Assembly: GCA_910588335.1 (NCBI GenBank)
Contig: CAJUQV010000022.1
Coordinates: 1 to 58,101 of the forward strand
Origin: an uncultured Ruminiclostridium sp.
GTDB taxonomy: Bacteria; Bacillota; Clostridia; Oscillospirales; Ruminococcaceae
Reading direction: 5' to 3'
DNA: 58,101 nt
In this document: piece after piece, positions 23,826 to 32,789 of the stretch
Layout of the letters: every line of letters starts with the position of its first letter
Position numbering within the stretch: position 1 is the first letter of the stretch
The notes under the pieces: generated by a model
Databases searched by the model: none
What the model saw: the letters and a program-made list of their open reading frames with translations, nothing else
Told to the model about the DNA's origin: nothing
Program-made: the position numbers and the translations under genes

Positions 23826-23860
23826 AGTCCGAACCTTACCTTTGCGGTATAGTTCGGACT
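23826..23860 (-). terminator. Probable terminator after the foldase gene
   Basis: Stem AGTCCGAAC / GTTCGGACT with a 17-base loop, then AAAATTTTTAAAAAA on the minus strand. The stretch 23640-23953 otherwise holds no gene; a palindrome CCTTTTTAAAC/GTTTAAAAAGG (23885-23922) of the small dispersed type lies between this hairpin and the foldase stop. Confidence 0.5.
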
Positions 23861-23953
23861 TTAAGCATGTGTTTTATACTACTTCCTTTTTAAACCGTGG
23901 GTATTACGTCAGTTTAAAAAGGGCGTGTTATTACAGTTCCGTTTCCGTATTTT

Positions 23954-25216
23954 TTATTGCGCCGTGGTTTCTTCCGAAGCGGTCGTAATCTCAAGGCTGC
24001 CCTCTTCGAGACCCAAAAGGTCATAATCGTAAATATAAGGATACGTTTCCATAAAAGAGGTTATTTTATTATATGTTTCCTCGTTTGCCAAAAATTCTCT
24101 TCCCTGCCGGTTAAGCTCTTCAAGCCGCTCCTCGGAAATTTCGGCGTCCCCCGAATAACGAATGATAAAATATCCCGAATCGCTCTTGCAAATCCCCGAA
24201 TAGCCGCCCACATCGGAAATACCCATAGCGGCGTTTATCACCTCGGCTTTGACCACCGTACTTTTCGGGTACACCGTGTAGTCGGTGCCGTTAGTGTCCG
24301 TTTCGTCGTTATATTCCGCCTGTACAGTTTCCCAGCTTTCCCCGCTCTCTAACTTGGAGTAAGCCTCGTCAATCCTGTGTTTTACTTTTTCCAGCGCCGC
24401 GTTAAGCACTTCGTCCGCCTTTTCGTCGTCTCCGTCCTTGCGGTAGGCGGCCACCTCGCTGATGGAGGTATCATCTATCTTTACCAATATCTGCTGAACC
24501 CTGCGGGAGCCTTCCGGAATATAAAACGCGGTATAGGACTTTTCAAATGTGGCAAGATCGGTTTCATACTTTTCCTTTGCCTGATCTATGGTATCCTGAA
24601 CAAAAGCGTTTACGGTCTCCGCCGACAAATCGTCGGAAACGGCGGCAACAAGCTTTTCCCTTATAAGCCCGTTCACTTCCCATGTTCGGAAGATATCCGC
24701 AGTAAGTCCGGATTCGGCGAGAAACGCGGTAAACAGCTCCAACTCCTTGTTGTACAATTCCTCTTCGGTATAAGTTTCTCCCAGTTCGTTAACGGCGTCG
24801 GAACGGTAACTGCTGCACCAGCTATCCACATTTTCCTTAACCGTATCTTCGATTGTCTTTTTTTCCTCTTCGGTAAAGGTTTCTTCCGTTATTCCCGCCT
24901 GCTCCGCCAGATAAAGGATAATTCTTTCCTGAGCCAAATATTTTATCACATTGTCCCGCTGAGATAATGCCAGCTCCGCGTCGTTTTCCTCGGTATATCC
25001 TCCCCGCGCCATAAAGAAGTTGTACTCGCCGAAAAAGTCGCTGTATTTTATGGTAAACAGATCCTTTTTGCCGTTTGGCGGATTTTCGATATGCGCGACG
25101 GGAGCGGAAGGGTCAATTCCGTTTATCTCCTCGTTTTTTGAACAGGCGGCGAAGGATGTAACCGTGACAGCCGCCGCGGCAAATAACGCGGTCATGGATT
25201 TTATTGTTTTATTCAT
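23954..25216 (-). CDS. PrsA/SurA-like foldase lipoprotein
   Basis: A 420-residue exported protein. The N-terminus has a basic start, a hydrophobic stretch and a lipobox-like SFAAC (about 21-25), so the mature protein should be lipid-anchored at Cys25. A helical SurA-N-like region (about 70-210) is followed by a parvulin-like segment (RRVQQILVKIDDTSISEVAA, then a long insert, then a strand ending SGYFIIRYSG). It probably helps fold secreted proteins, including enzymes and pilins. The parvulin domain is divergent, so isomerase activity is uncertain. Confidence 0.8.
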   Translation of the reverse strand: MNKTIKSMTALFAAAAVTVTSFAACSKNEEINGIDPSAPVAHIENPPNGKKDLFTIKYSDFFGEYNFFMARGGYTEENDAELALSQRDNVIKYLAQERIILYLAEQAGITEETFTEEEKKTIEDTVKENVDSWCSSYRSDAVNELGETYTEEELYNKELELFTAFLAESGLTADIFRTWEVNGLIREKLVAAVSDDLSAETVNAFVQDTIDQAKEKYETDLATFEKSYTAFYIPEGSRRVQQILVKIDDTSISEVAAYRKDGDDEKADEVLNAALEKVKHRIDEAYSKLESGESWETVQAEYNDETDTNGTDYTVYPKSTVVKAEVINAAMGISDVGGYSGICKSDSGYFIIRYSGDAEISEERLEELNRQGREFLANEETYNKITSFMETYPYIYDYDLLGLEEGSLEITTASEETTAQ

Positions 25217-25536
25217 TTCTAAAGCTGATTGTATCCTTTCTTTTGATTGTACTTTATTATCTCGAAATAATCATCGGTTTTCATGTTATTTGTCTGTTTT
25301 TTCACCAAAAGCATGTATAAAATAAAGTAAAATATTTTTTGTTATTATAACATTGTTTTGTGAAAGTAAAAGGAAAATTAGAGAAAACTTTGTTGTTGGT
25401 CATCTATATTATTTGTCTTTACCTTGACCAAAGATTAGCATTAATTATACCATTTTCCCGCCCGTTTGTCAACAAACCGCAGAAAAAAGGCTCCCGGCGA
25501 AGCGGAAGCCCCAAAAGCATTATTATCGTTTCAATA
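25217..25536. other. Intergenic stretch (320 bases) with a promoter and half a palindrome
   Basis: AT-rich and without a gene. It carries the probable promoter of the foldase gene (25344-25352) and, near 25409-25446, a piece (TGACCAAAGATTAG) matching the right half of the palindrome at 36569-36620. Confidence 0.6.
25344..25352 (-). promoter_or_regulatory. Extended -10 promoter, foldase gene
   Basis: On the minus strand TGTTATAAT, a TGn extended -10 with perfect TATAAT. No good -35 box is seen 16-18 bases upstream. Confidence 0.45.
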
Positions 25537-26253
25537 TCAGCCAAGCATTGTTTTACCCGAAGCGCACTTTTCGTAGGGGTAAGCGCCCGTTAATATCAGA
25601 TCGCCGGAATCCGGCTTCACGTAGCATTCGCGGTCAAAGCTTTTACCCACCGTTTTCTCCGCGTCACCCAAGGAATAATATGCGGTTACAACTCTGTACT
25701 TGTTGTCCACCTCGGCGTAGAAATAAGCGGTCTGCTTGCCCCCGTCGGCGTAGTTGTCATCTATATCGCTTATCCTGAGTATTTTATAAAGGGAATAGGC
25801 GAATTCCTTCCATTCGTTGTTCTTGTTCCAGTCATTTGAACCCGTCTGCGCGTGAAATACGTTTTCGGAATCGTTAATATCCGTATTTGTCCTGCACTTG
25901 GCGATGGGTGAGCTTAAAATGTTAGTTCCAGTGACGCCTGCGGTCTTTTTCAGCATATATATGTCCGCGTCGCAAACGGTGGAATCGCTGGGTATCTCCA
26001 ATTTTACATATATAATATTGATATCCCCCGCGTTTTCTCCGGGAAGCTTTGTCCCCGCCAGCTTTTCATCAACCATCAGCTCCTGCACGTTTGAATAAAA
26101 GGCTCTCGCTTTTTCCTTGGCGGCGCGGATTATCGCGTCGTTAGTGTTGAACATTGGAATTACAATTCCCAGCAGTATGCCTATTATGGCAACTACCACT
26201 ATCATTTCCACAAGTGTAAAGCCTTGTTTTTTTAAGAGCCTTTTTATCTTCAT
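25537..26253 (-). CDS. pilA2: Type IV pilin-like protein, second of a tandem pair
   Basis: A 238-residue prepilin: short basic leader KRLLKKQG, then the cleavage site G-FTLVEMIVVVAIIGILL with the conserved glutamate at +5, and a hydrophobic helix. The globular part has four cysteines (CDADIY, KCRTNT, RECYVK, KCASGK), which could form disulfides. GGAGG lies 7 bases before the ATG. It follows another pilin gene in the same direction. Tandem pilA1-pilA2 genes are reported for R. albus in adhesion to cellulose; using that name is inference by resemblance of layout. Confidence 0.8.
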   Translation of the reverse strand: MKIKRLLKKQGFTLVEMIVVVAIIGILLGIVIPMFNTNDAIIRAAKEKARAFYSNVQELMVDEKLAGTKLPGENAGDINIIYVKLEIPSDSTVCDADIYMLKKTAGVTGTNILSSPIAKCRTNTDINDSENVFHAQTGSNDWNKNNEWKEFAYSLYKILRISDIDDNYADGGKQTAYFYAEVDNKYRVVTAYYSLGDAEKTVGKSFDRECYVKPDSGDLILTGAYPYEKCASGKTMLG

Positions 26254-26269
26254 GGGGATACCTCCTGAA

Positions 26270-26301
26270 AATTTACCCCGCTTGTGGGAGCGGGGTAAAT
26301 T
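26270..26301 (-). terminator. Hairpin between the two pilin genes
   Basis: Strong stem AATTTACCCCGCT / AGCGGGGTAAATT with a 6-base loop, followed on the minus strand by a short TTTT just before the ribosome site of the second gene. It may end most transcripts after the first pilin or protect their 3' end, giving more first than second pilin. Confidence 0.6.
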
Positions 26302-26326
26302 GTTTAGTATAATTTGTATAAAATTA

Positions 26327-26965
26327 TTACGACCCGGCAGGGGCAGCAGGAGCAGCAGGAATAAACTTACCGCTCAAACCAACAGCAATTTTAGCATCAT
26401 CATTATTTCGAAATGCATTTTCGAAGTCTTTATCACGTGTAAATCCAGTAGGATCCGTCGTTAAGCCAGCAACTGTACCTGAATATGTAGAATCAGTTGT
26501 ATAAACAACACCGGTAACAGCATTGCTCTTTACAGCTACATAAAAAGCACAGTCATTCGGTAATGTCGCAAACAATGCATCAGCCAATAACGCACAAGCT
26601 TTTGAATCAATATCTGTCAGTGTAGCAAGACCCGCTGCCGGAACTGCTGACTCAGAAGATGTAGCTGTTGCTGATTTTCCGGAACTACTTTTAACTACCA
26701 AACCACCGGCACTGGTTTTACGACCGGTAAAATAGGTTGATGAGCTTACAGAGCCCATTTGAGTTGCACTGGACAGAGCCGTGTTTGCGCTGCTTGAAAT
26801 AGTTGATGCCGCATCATTTAAGGTAGTATATGTAGCCTGCGCCGAATACCTACCCACCAAAGGTACAAGTACAGCGGTAAGAATTGCGATGATCGCTATA
26901 ACAACGATCAACTCAACAAGGGTGAAGCCTTTCTTCCCCCTCAGCTTGCGTATTTTGTTTAACAT
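26327..26965 (-). CDS. pilA1: Type IV major pilin-like protein
   Basis: A 212-residue prepilin with leader MLNKIRKLRGKKG and the processing site G-FTLVELIVVIAIIAIL, glutamate at +5, followed by a long N-terminal helix. The rest is rich in Ser, Ala and Thr and contains one Cys pair (KACALL, NDCAFY). It ends in a Pro/Ala tail. A start at 26983 is in frame, but the GGAGG over it fits the ATG at 26965 better. No pilus assembly ATPase, PilC or prepilin peptidase is in the window, so the export machinery must be encoded elsewhere. Confidence 0.82.
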   Translation of the reverse strand: MLNKIRKLRGKKGFTLVELIVVIAIIAILTAVLVPLVGRYSAQATYTTLNDAASTISSSANTALSSATQMGSVSSSTYFTGRKTSAGGLVVKSSSGKSATATSSESAVPAAGLATLTDIDSKACALLADALFATLPNDCAFYVAVKSNAVTGVVYTTDSTYSGTVAGLTTDPTGFTRDKDFENAFRNNDDAKIAVGLSGKFIPAAPAAPAGS

Positions 26966-27018
26966 AGCTTTAAAGCCCTCCATAAATAGTTTTATGCTCT
27001 CCTACAAGCATTAACATA

Positions 27019-27047
27019 ATTATAGCATAAATTGTTATAAAAATCAA
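27019..27047 (-). promoter_or_regulatory. Pilin promoter
   Basis: Minus strand TTGATT (27042-27047), 17 bases, perfect TATAAT (27019-27024). The only promoter seen for the pilin pair. Confidence 0.75.
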
Positions 27048-27143
27048 CTATATTTATGAAAGTTTTTGGGTATTTTAACCGATTTGTGGAAATAGCACTA
27101 AAGTAAAGTTTCAGATTATACCAATCCCTTTTTAAAATACAAA

Positions 27144-27178
27144 TTCGGGTTACAGCTTTAAAAAAGATGTAACCCGAA
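27144..27178 (-). terminator. Terminator after the CorC-like gene
   Basis: Perfect 11-bp stem TTCGGGTTACA / TGTAACCCGAA with a 13-base loop and T-rich sequence following on the minus strand. Directly beyond it lies a half copy of the ATACCAATCCC repeat (near 27118). Confidence 0.65.
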
Positions 27179-27226
27179 AACACAACCGTTTATTACTCCG
27201 GCAAACACCGGATTTTTCAAAAAACT

Positions 27227-28495
27227 TTATTTATCTTCGTTATCACGGGGCGGTTTAATAACAAACTTCAGATTACCTATCCTTCTCTCGTTCAGATCCT
27301 GCACCGTAATATCGAACTCATCCGTCTCAATCTTATCTCCCGGCGAAGGAATCCTGCCGAAAAGCTCAAACACCCAGCCGCCAACCGTGTTGAAATCCCC
27401 GTTTATCTCGTAATCCATGTCTCTGCTTTCAAAATAACGGTTAAAGTCTACCTTTGAAACCTCGCCGCTCACTATAAACGTATTATCCGACAAAAATCTT
27501 ACGGGCATGAAAACCTCATCGTTTTCGTCCCATATTTCACCCACCAGCTCCTCAAGCACGTCCTCCATGGTAACAATACCCGCCGTGCCGCCGTACTGGT
27601 CAACCACTACCGCTATATGCTCCTTTTCCTTCTGCATTCTCTTAAGCAGCTCGGAAATATGCATAAGACTCGGAATGTACATTATGTCCGAAATAATCTC
27701 CGACAGACTGAAATGCGGATCCTCCATCATTTTCTGAGTAAAATCACGATAGCTTATTACGCCCACTATATGGTCAAGGGATTTTTCGTAAACGGGAAGC
27801 CTTGTGTAAGCCTCCGACTTGAAAAGCTCCATTATTTCCTCGTTACTGTCGTAAAGGTCAACTCCGACCACGTTTACCCTCGGCTGCATAATCTGTTCGG
27901 CGGTAGTTTCGTCAAATTCCAACGCGTTGCGCACCAAAGCGCTTTCCTGAGCCTCAAGAACGCCTTCATCCTCTATCTCGTCTATAATGTGCATAAGCTC
28001 CTGCTCGGTCACGGTAACCTCGCTTTTTTTGTTGAAAAGCCTTGTAGCGCCCTTTTGTATAAGAAGAAAAACAGCGGATACGGGCGTAAGAATAAACATA
28101 AGGCCGGATAATATTCGGCTGAAAAAGATAGACATAGCTTCGGCGTTGCCTTTTGCTATTGTTTTGGGAGTAATTTCACCGAAAATAAGCACAATAATCG
28201 TTGTGGCAGCAGTAGCTATCACAGGTCCCCGATCCCCGAAAAGATTAACGCAAAGCAGCGTTGCCAGCGACGACGTGCCGATATTTACTATATTGTTTCC
28301 CACAAGAATGGTGGTGAGACATTTGTCGTATTTCTCAATTACCTTAAGAGCGCAGCCCGCACCCTTCGACCCCTCCTCGTGCATATATTTCAGACGTATT
28401 CGGTTCGCACTGGTGAACGCCGTTTCCGCCGCCGAGAAAAAGGCGGACAGAGAAACCAAGATTATAATGATTATGACTGCTTGTGTTGTATCCAT
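27227..28495 (-). CDS. CorC/HlyC-family membrane protein (CNNM type)
   Basis: A 422-residue protein with the standard order: a DUF21/CNNM membrane domain of three to four helices (about 1-160, with SAFFSAAETAFTSANRIR and FGEITPKTIAKGN), paired CBS domains (about 195-320, EQIMQPRVNVVGVD and GGTAGIVTMEDVLEELVGEI), and the C-terminal CorC_HlyC domain (about 335-410). Members are linked to magnesium or cobalt transport; haemolysin is a historical label. It is a single gene, divergent from gtrA. Confidence 0.9.
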   Translation of the reverse strand: MDTTQAVIIIIILVSLSAFFSAAETAFTSANRIRLKYMHEEGSKGAGCALKVIEKYDKCLTTILVGNNIVNIGTSSLATLLCVNLFGDRGPVIATAATTIIVLIFGEITPKTIAKGNAEAMSIFFSRILSGLMFILTPVSAVFLLIQKGATRLFNKKSEVTVTEQELMHIIDEIEDEGVLEAQESALVRNALEFDETTAEQIMQPRVNVVGVDLYDSNEEIMELFKSEAYTRLPVYEKSLDHIVGVISYRDFTQKMMEDPHFSLSEIISDIMYIPSLMHISELLKRMQKEKEHIAVVVDQYGGTAGIVTMEDVLEELVGEIWDENDEVFMPVRFLSDNTFIVSGEVSKVDFNRYFESRDMDYEINGDFNTVGGWVFELFGRIPSPGDKIETDEFDITVQDLNERRIGNLKFVIKPPRDNEDK

Positions 28496-28535
28496 GGCTG
28501 ATGAAAATTTTCCTTTCCAAAAATGCGTTTTTATG

Positions 28536-28564
28536 TTGAAAAATATTTTAAACAGTAGTATAAT
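28536..28564 (+). promoter_or_regulatory. Promoter of the GtrA-family gene
   Basis: TTGAAA (28536-28541), 17 bases, TATAAT (28559-28564), placed about 80 bases before the start codon. Confidence 0.65.
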
Positions 28565-28645
28565 AAAAAAGTCGGAATTTGAAAAAAATACGGAATAAAA
28601 GGAATAAAATCAGGAGTAACCCTAAAAGGAAGGAATAAACGGAAA

Positions 28646-29191
28646 ATGAATATTGACGTAAAAAGTTTTTTAACAAGAGCGGTACACCCGAAAGAATGGA
28701 AAAGCCTGTACAGGGAAAACAAGGAAATCGTAAGCTACGTTTTTTTCGGAGTATTAACCACAATTGTTTCCTTCGGAACATACTATTTGTTCCGCTTCAT
28801 CTTTCCAGACGAGAAAAGCGTACCCGCGTTTCTCCGCTGGACGTTTAATCTGACAGCCGTTTTCAGCACGGAAAGCGCCACGGTTCTGCCCGTAATTCTT
28901 TCATGGATATGCGCGGTTATTTTCGCTTATGTCACAAACCGTATCTGGGTTTTTGAAAGCAAGGCCGCAGGGGCGGGAATATTAAGCGAGTTCGTAAAAT
29001 TCTGCGGAGCAAGGCTGCTTACCTTGTTTGTGGATCTGCTTATAATGTTTCTTTTAGTCGATATGACGGATATGGACGGTACTCTTTGGGAATTTTTCGC
29101 CAAGGTGGTTTCAAACATATTTGTGCTGGTGCTGAATTATATTTTAAGTAAGCTTATAGTATTCAGAAAAAAGAAAAAAGCGCTTGATTAA
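28646..29191 (+). CDS. GtrA-family membrane protein
   Basis: A 181-residue protein with four predicted membrane helices and the family signature YVFFGVLTTIVSFGTYYLFR near the start and FAYVTNRIWVFESK in the middle. GtrA proteins are thought to help flip lipid-linked sugars for cell-surface glycosylation. No glycosyltransferase gene is adjacent, so the partner is unknown. Its stop overlaps that of the convergent degV gene within the shared TTAA (29188-29191), with no terminator between. Confidence 0.85.
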   Translation: MNIDVKSFLTRAVHPKEWKSLYRENKEIVSYVFFGVLTTIVSFGTYYLFRFIFPDEKSVPAFLRWTFNLTAVFSTESATVLPVILSWICAVIFAYVTNRIWVFESKAAGAGILSEFVKFCGARLLTLFVDLLIMFLLVDMTDMDGTLWEFFAKVVSNIFVLVLNYILSKLIVFRKKKKALD

Positions 29192-30027
29192 ATATTCAGA
29201 AAATGAAGCCCCAACGACTCGTCGCCCAAACGACAGGCAAATCTGGCGGGAATGTCGGTAAATATGATTTTATCAAAGCGCCCGTATTTGTTTATCTCAC
29301 GCTTATACCTTTCTATGGCTTTTCCGAAGGGCTTTGGGCAGCTTACCACAATTATGCTTTTATCGACGTTTTTATTCCCCTTAAGCATTTTTCTTATATA
29401 GCTTTCAAAATATTCGCGGCCGTTTTTAAATACCGCCCCCGAAATCACCGTGCCGTTTCTCACGGTGATGGTGGGAGATAGCTCCAAAAAGTCAATCGCC
29501 GAAGAAAGCACTTTTGGAGCAAGATTAAGATAACCCAACAGAAAAGCGCTTTTTGAAGCGTAGCTGCTGTTTATATGTCTGTCAAGCTCGTCTATGCTTT
29601 TGATTATAAATTCCGGAGAAAAGCCTTCGGCGGCAAGCCTCACCGCCTGCGCTATCTGAAACAGCATACCGCCGCCCACCTGTTTTGAATCCGCCACAAA
29701 AACGTTTTTCATTTTTTCCGCCGCTTTTACGGCATTAAAATAGGAATCGCGAATATTGGCGGAACAGCATAGATGACATATGCAGGGCGCTTTTTTCAGG
29801 TGTTTTAAAAAAAATTTTTCATAATCCTCCGTTGAGGGACAAACCAATTCCGGAGCTTTTCGTTCGCGTCTGGCATATTCAAGGATATTTTCGGAGGTTA
29901 TTTCGTAACTTTCACGAAAACTTCCGCTTTTGGTTTTTACCTCCGCCTGAATGACGGAAACCTCTTCCGAAACAAGTTCGGGGGGAATATAACAAGCGGA
30001 ATCGGCGGTTATAAGGGTTTTGTTCAT
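29188..30027 (-). CDS. DegV-family fatty-acid-binding protein
   Basis: A 279-residue DegV protein: N-terminal ITADSACYIPPEL, a middle ICHLCCSANIRDSYFNA and VFVADSKQVGGGMLFQIA, with the usual two-domain fold and full length. DegV proteins bind fatty acids and some (FakB) deliver them to a kinase for phosphorylation. No fakA is nearby, so which branch it belongs to is open. Confidence 0.88.
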   Translation of the reverse strand: MNKTLITADSACYIPPELVSEEVSVIQAEVKTKSGSFRESYEITSENILEYARRERKAPELVCPSTEDYEKFFLKHLKKAPCICHLCCSANIRDSYFNAVKAAEKMKNVFVADSKQVGGGMLFQIAQAVRLAAEGFSPEFIIKSIDELDRHINSSYASKSAFLLGYLNLAPKVLSSAIDFLELSPTITVRNGTVISGAVFKNGREYFESYIRKMLKGNKNVDKSIIVVSCPKPFGKAIERYKREINKYGRFDKIIFTDIPARFACRLGDESLGLHFLNI

Positions 30028-30106
30028 TGTATATTCCTTTCAAAAGGGTTGCGAAAAAAGACAAAGACGTGAATGCGGACGGCATATATTATTTAATAAA
30101 AACCTA

Positions 30107-31768
30107 TCATCGTCTCGGATCATCATAATGAATATCCCTGCGGGGATCAAAATCGGGATCGGAGCTGTCCTTTATAACAGTATCCAGAACTGTTTCATTC
30201 ATAATACGGGATACGGCGGCCATATTGACGGGTTTACTTAACCTGCGGACATTTTTGGGCATAATTTCACTTCCCTCTCCCGAATCGCACAGCACCACGA
30301 TAATAAGCCGTCTTGACAATATTCTGAACACTGGGCTGTCAAAATTATACAGCGAATAATCGGTAAATATATGAGTAAGCTCAGAAGCGTCCTTTTTTAC
30401 GCTGAACTCGGTTCGGGTAAGACAAACATTGCTCTTAACACCCATTTTTTTAAGCTGACCGCAGATTCTATCGGCGCAGGACTTTTCTTTTGCGTAAATA
30501 AGCGCGTTTATATTCTCGCTGTCCCTTATCTCAGCAAACGGAACGGGATCCTTTACCCCCTGAGGAAGGGTGATTATAAAACCGGTGCCGCAGGTGGGCA
30601 GACGGCGCACATAAATAAACCCGCCCATCAGCGTAACAAGTTCCTTGACTATAGCAAGCCCCACATGAGACACAAGCTGTTTTCCGCGCTTATCGGCGTA
30701 AACGGTGAACATTCTGCGCGCCGCGCTGTCTGTGAAGCCGACGCCCGTATCGGTCACCCTGATCTGCAAATTTACGCCGTCTTCTGTTTTCCTCGAAGAA
30801 AAAGCAATGGAAATGCTTCCGTTTTCGGTATATTTGGCCGCGTTTTCAAAAAGGTTCATTATAACCTGAATTATCCTGTCCATATCCCCTATAAGAACGG
30901 CGGGAATATCGGGCTGACAGTCTATGGAGTAGCTTATCCCGCCTCCTGCCGTCACAGTTATCAGCATCGAACAGGAAGCGGCAATTTCGTTTACCAGTTC
31001 GCCGAAGCTGTAAGGAGCGCTTACGGTTTTAAGCCTCTTATTTTCAATCATCGCGTAATCCTCGGCGTCGTTGAGAACGGTAATAAGATGCTTTGTATCG
31101 CTTTTTATTGTACTTATCTTTTCCCGCACCAGATCGGGAAGATCGTCGTCCTCAAGACGGCTTTCGCAGTAAACGCTGAGCTTGTCCGAAGCCAAACGCA
31201 TCTGGGAAGCGGCAGCGGCCCAAAAAGCGTTCTTTCTGTTGTCGGAAACGGAAAGCTCTTTGTTTCTTTGTCTGAGCCGTATTATATTCCGCTTTACGGC
31301 ATAGACAAAAAGAGTCATGGCAAAGGCGGAAAAATTGTAACAAACGCACATGGTAAAATAAAGCAGCATAAAATGATCCCATTGCTCGGTAAAAAAGAAC
31401 ACTACGCTCCATATAAGAACTATATCGGTAATTATAATATGCCATATGCAAAGTTTCACCGATAAAAAGAAGCCGCAGCAAACCACGGCGCAGGCAAACA
31501 AAAGCGGCAGATAAAGCTCGCTCTTATTTATAACGGACATAACGAAGCAGGATACCGCATAAAAACTGACAAAAATATAAGGCATTACTCGTCTGAGCTT
31601 TCCGCTTATAAATACCGCCAAGGGCGCCATAAACAGTACACAATCGCACAGCAGCGCCGTATTTCTCATATTCGGCTCCAGAGTGAGGCAGGAATATATA
31701 AAATGTACCGAAGTGGAAAAAAAGAATAAGGCAAATAAGGCGATCATTACATTTTTATATTTAAACAT
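30107..31768 (-). CDS. Hybrid histidine-kinase-like membrane protein lacking the phospho-acceptor histidine
   Basis: A 553-residue protein: five or six membrane helices (about 5-158), a dimerisation helix, a HATPase domain and a C-terminal receiver-like domain (about 430-545). Where KSAFLANMSHEIR is expected the sequence is KNAFWAAAASQMR (179-191): the histidine is Ser188 and the next glutamate Gln189. The ATP-binding parts look intact (VIMNLFENAAKYTENG, VTDTGVGF, VGLAIVKELVTLMGG). The receiver has lost the first acidic pair (ALIYAKEKS) but keeps FTDY and SKP. So this is probably a non-phosphorylating sensor or scaffold. Confidence 0.8.
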   Translation of the reverse strand: MFKYKNVMIALFALFFFSTSVHFIYSCLTLEPNMRNTALLCDCVLFMAPLAVFISGKLRRVMPYIFVSFYAVSCFVMSVINKSELYLPLLFACAVVCCGFFLSVKLCIWHIIITDIVLIWSVVFFFTEQWDHFMLLYFTMCVCYNFSAFAMTLFVYAVKRNIIRLRQRNKELSVSDNRKNAFWAAAASQMRLASDKLSVYCESRLEDDDLPDLVREKISTIKSDTKHLITVLNDAEDYAMIENKRLKTVSAPYSFGELVNEIAASCSMLITVTAGGGISYSIDCQPDIPAVLIGDMDRIIQVIMNLFENAAKYTENGSISIAFSSRKTEDGVNLQIRVTDTGVGFTDSAARRMFTVYADKRGKQLVSHVGLAIVKELVTLMGGFIYVRRLPTCGTGFIITLPQGVKDPVPFAEIRDSENINALIYAKEKSCADRICGQLKKMGVKSNVCLTRTEFSVKKDASELTHIFTDYSLYNFDSPVFRILSRRLIIVVLCDSGEGSEIMPKNVRRLSKPVNMAAVSRIMNETVLDTVIKDSSDPDFDPRRDIHYDDPRR

Positions 31769-31939
31769 GGATAAAACCGTTTCCTCCGCAGGTTTTGGGA
31801 AAAATTTCTCTTATCGGAAAAAAATGATAAGAAATTACGGGTATATTAAAAAATATTTTACCACAAAACAGAAGATTTTGCAATATTCGGAAGTATATTT
31901 TTAACGATTTTTTTATTTTTATCTGAAAGGATATCGGAC

Positions 31940-32617
31940 ATGAGCAATGTAACCTATAAGTACATCAAGCAGAATAAAGACGTACAGACCTATATCAACC
32001 ATGCAGACGCAGCTTTAAGCTCCATAGGCTATACCGAACATTCAAACGCGCATGTGGAGCGTGCAGCATTTACCGCAAATATGATACTGTCGGAACTGGG
32101 CTATCCCGAAAGGGACTGCGAACTGGCGCAAATAGCCGCTTATATGCACGATATAGGCAATGTGGTAAACAGAGTCGATCACGCTCAGAGCGGAGCGATA
32201 ATGGCATTTCATATTCTGGAGGGAATGGGCATGCCCGCCGAGGAAATATGTACAATCGTATCCGCCATAGGAAATCACGACGAACATACCGCAGCACCCG
32301 TAAATCATATAGCGGCCGCAGTAATTATCAGTGATAAAACGGACGTACGCCGTTCAAGGGTACGGGGAGCAAAAAATTACGAAGGAACAGATATAAGCGA
32401 CGTTCACGACCGTGTTAATTACGCCTGTGAACAGTCGAAGGTGTATTTTTCAGACGATAAGACATCATTGATACTTGATCTGACCATTGACCTCAGAATA
32501 AGCTCCATTATGGAGTATTTTGAAATATTTATGGACAGAATGATACTTTGCAGAAAAGCCGCAAAAACGTTGAATGTGGAATTTCAGCTTGTAATAAACA
32601 ATCAAAAAGTGCTTTGA
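31940..32617 (+). CDS. HD-domain phosphohydrolase
   Basis: A 225-residue protein with metal-binding HD motifs: an upstream histidine in SNAHVERAAF, AAYMHDIGNVVNR (about 66-78), GNHDEHTAAP and ISDKTDVRRSR, the H...HD...H...D pattern. It is probably a nucleotide or phosphate-ester hydrolase; the substrate is unknown. AAAGGA lies 8 bases upstream of ATG. It stands alone, opposite the kinase-like gene; the AT-rich gap (31769-31939) has a small hairpin but no clear promoter. Confidence 0.82.
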   Translation: MSNVTYKYIKQNKDVQTYINHADAALSSIGYTEHSNAHVERAAFTANMILSELGYPERDCELAQIAAYMHDIGNVVNRVDHAQSGAIMAFHILEGMGMPAEEICTIVSAIGNHDEHTAAPVNHIAAAVIISDKTDVRRSRVRGAKNYEGTDISDVHDRVNYACEQSKVYFSDDKTSLILDLTIDLRISSIMEYFEIFMDRMILCRKAAKTLNVEFQLVINNQKVL

Positions 32618-32711
32618 ATTTTTTTGTGGAGCAATATACGAAGTGCTGTCCGCGTTGTTTTTTATATATTATATAATTTAAAAAATTTTAAGCGATTTTT
32701 TTATAAAAGAC

Positions 32712-32760
32712 TTGACTTTTGTATGAAATCGTACTATAATGTTATAGTACGATTTCATAC
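32712..32760 (+). promoter_or_regulatory. marR promoter with a 40-bp perfect palindromic operator
   Basis: TTGACT (32712-32717), 17 bases, TATAAT (32735-32740). Bases 32721-32760 form a perfect inverted repeat: two 19-base arms beginning GTATGAAATCGTACTATAA around a 2-base centre, covering the whole spacer and the -10 box. This is very probably the autorepression site of the MarR protein encoded 30 bases downstream. Any transcript starting inside could also fold on itself. Confidence 0.88.
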
Positions 32761-32789
32761 TTTTTTCTTTAAAATAAAAGGAGAGTCCA

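Noticed and set aside
29188..29191. MITE scar at the shared TTAA of gtrA and degV
   Set aside because: TTAA is present where the two stops overlap, but no terminal sequence of the element remains; a chance four-base match.
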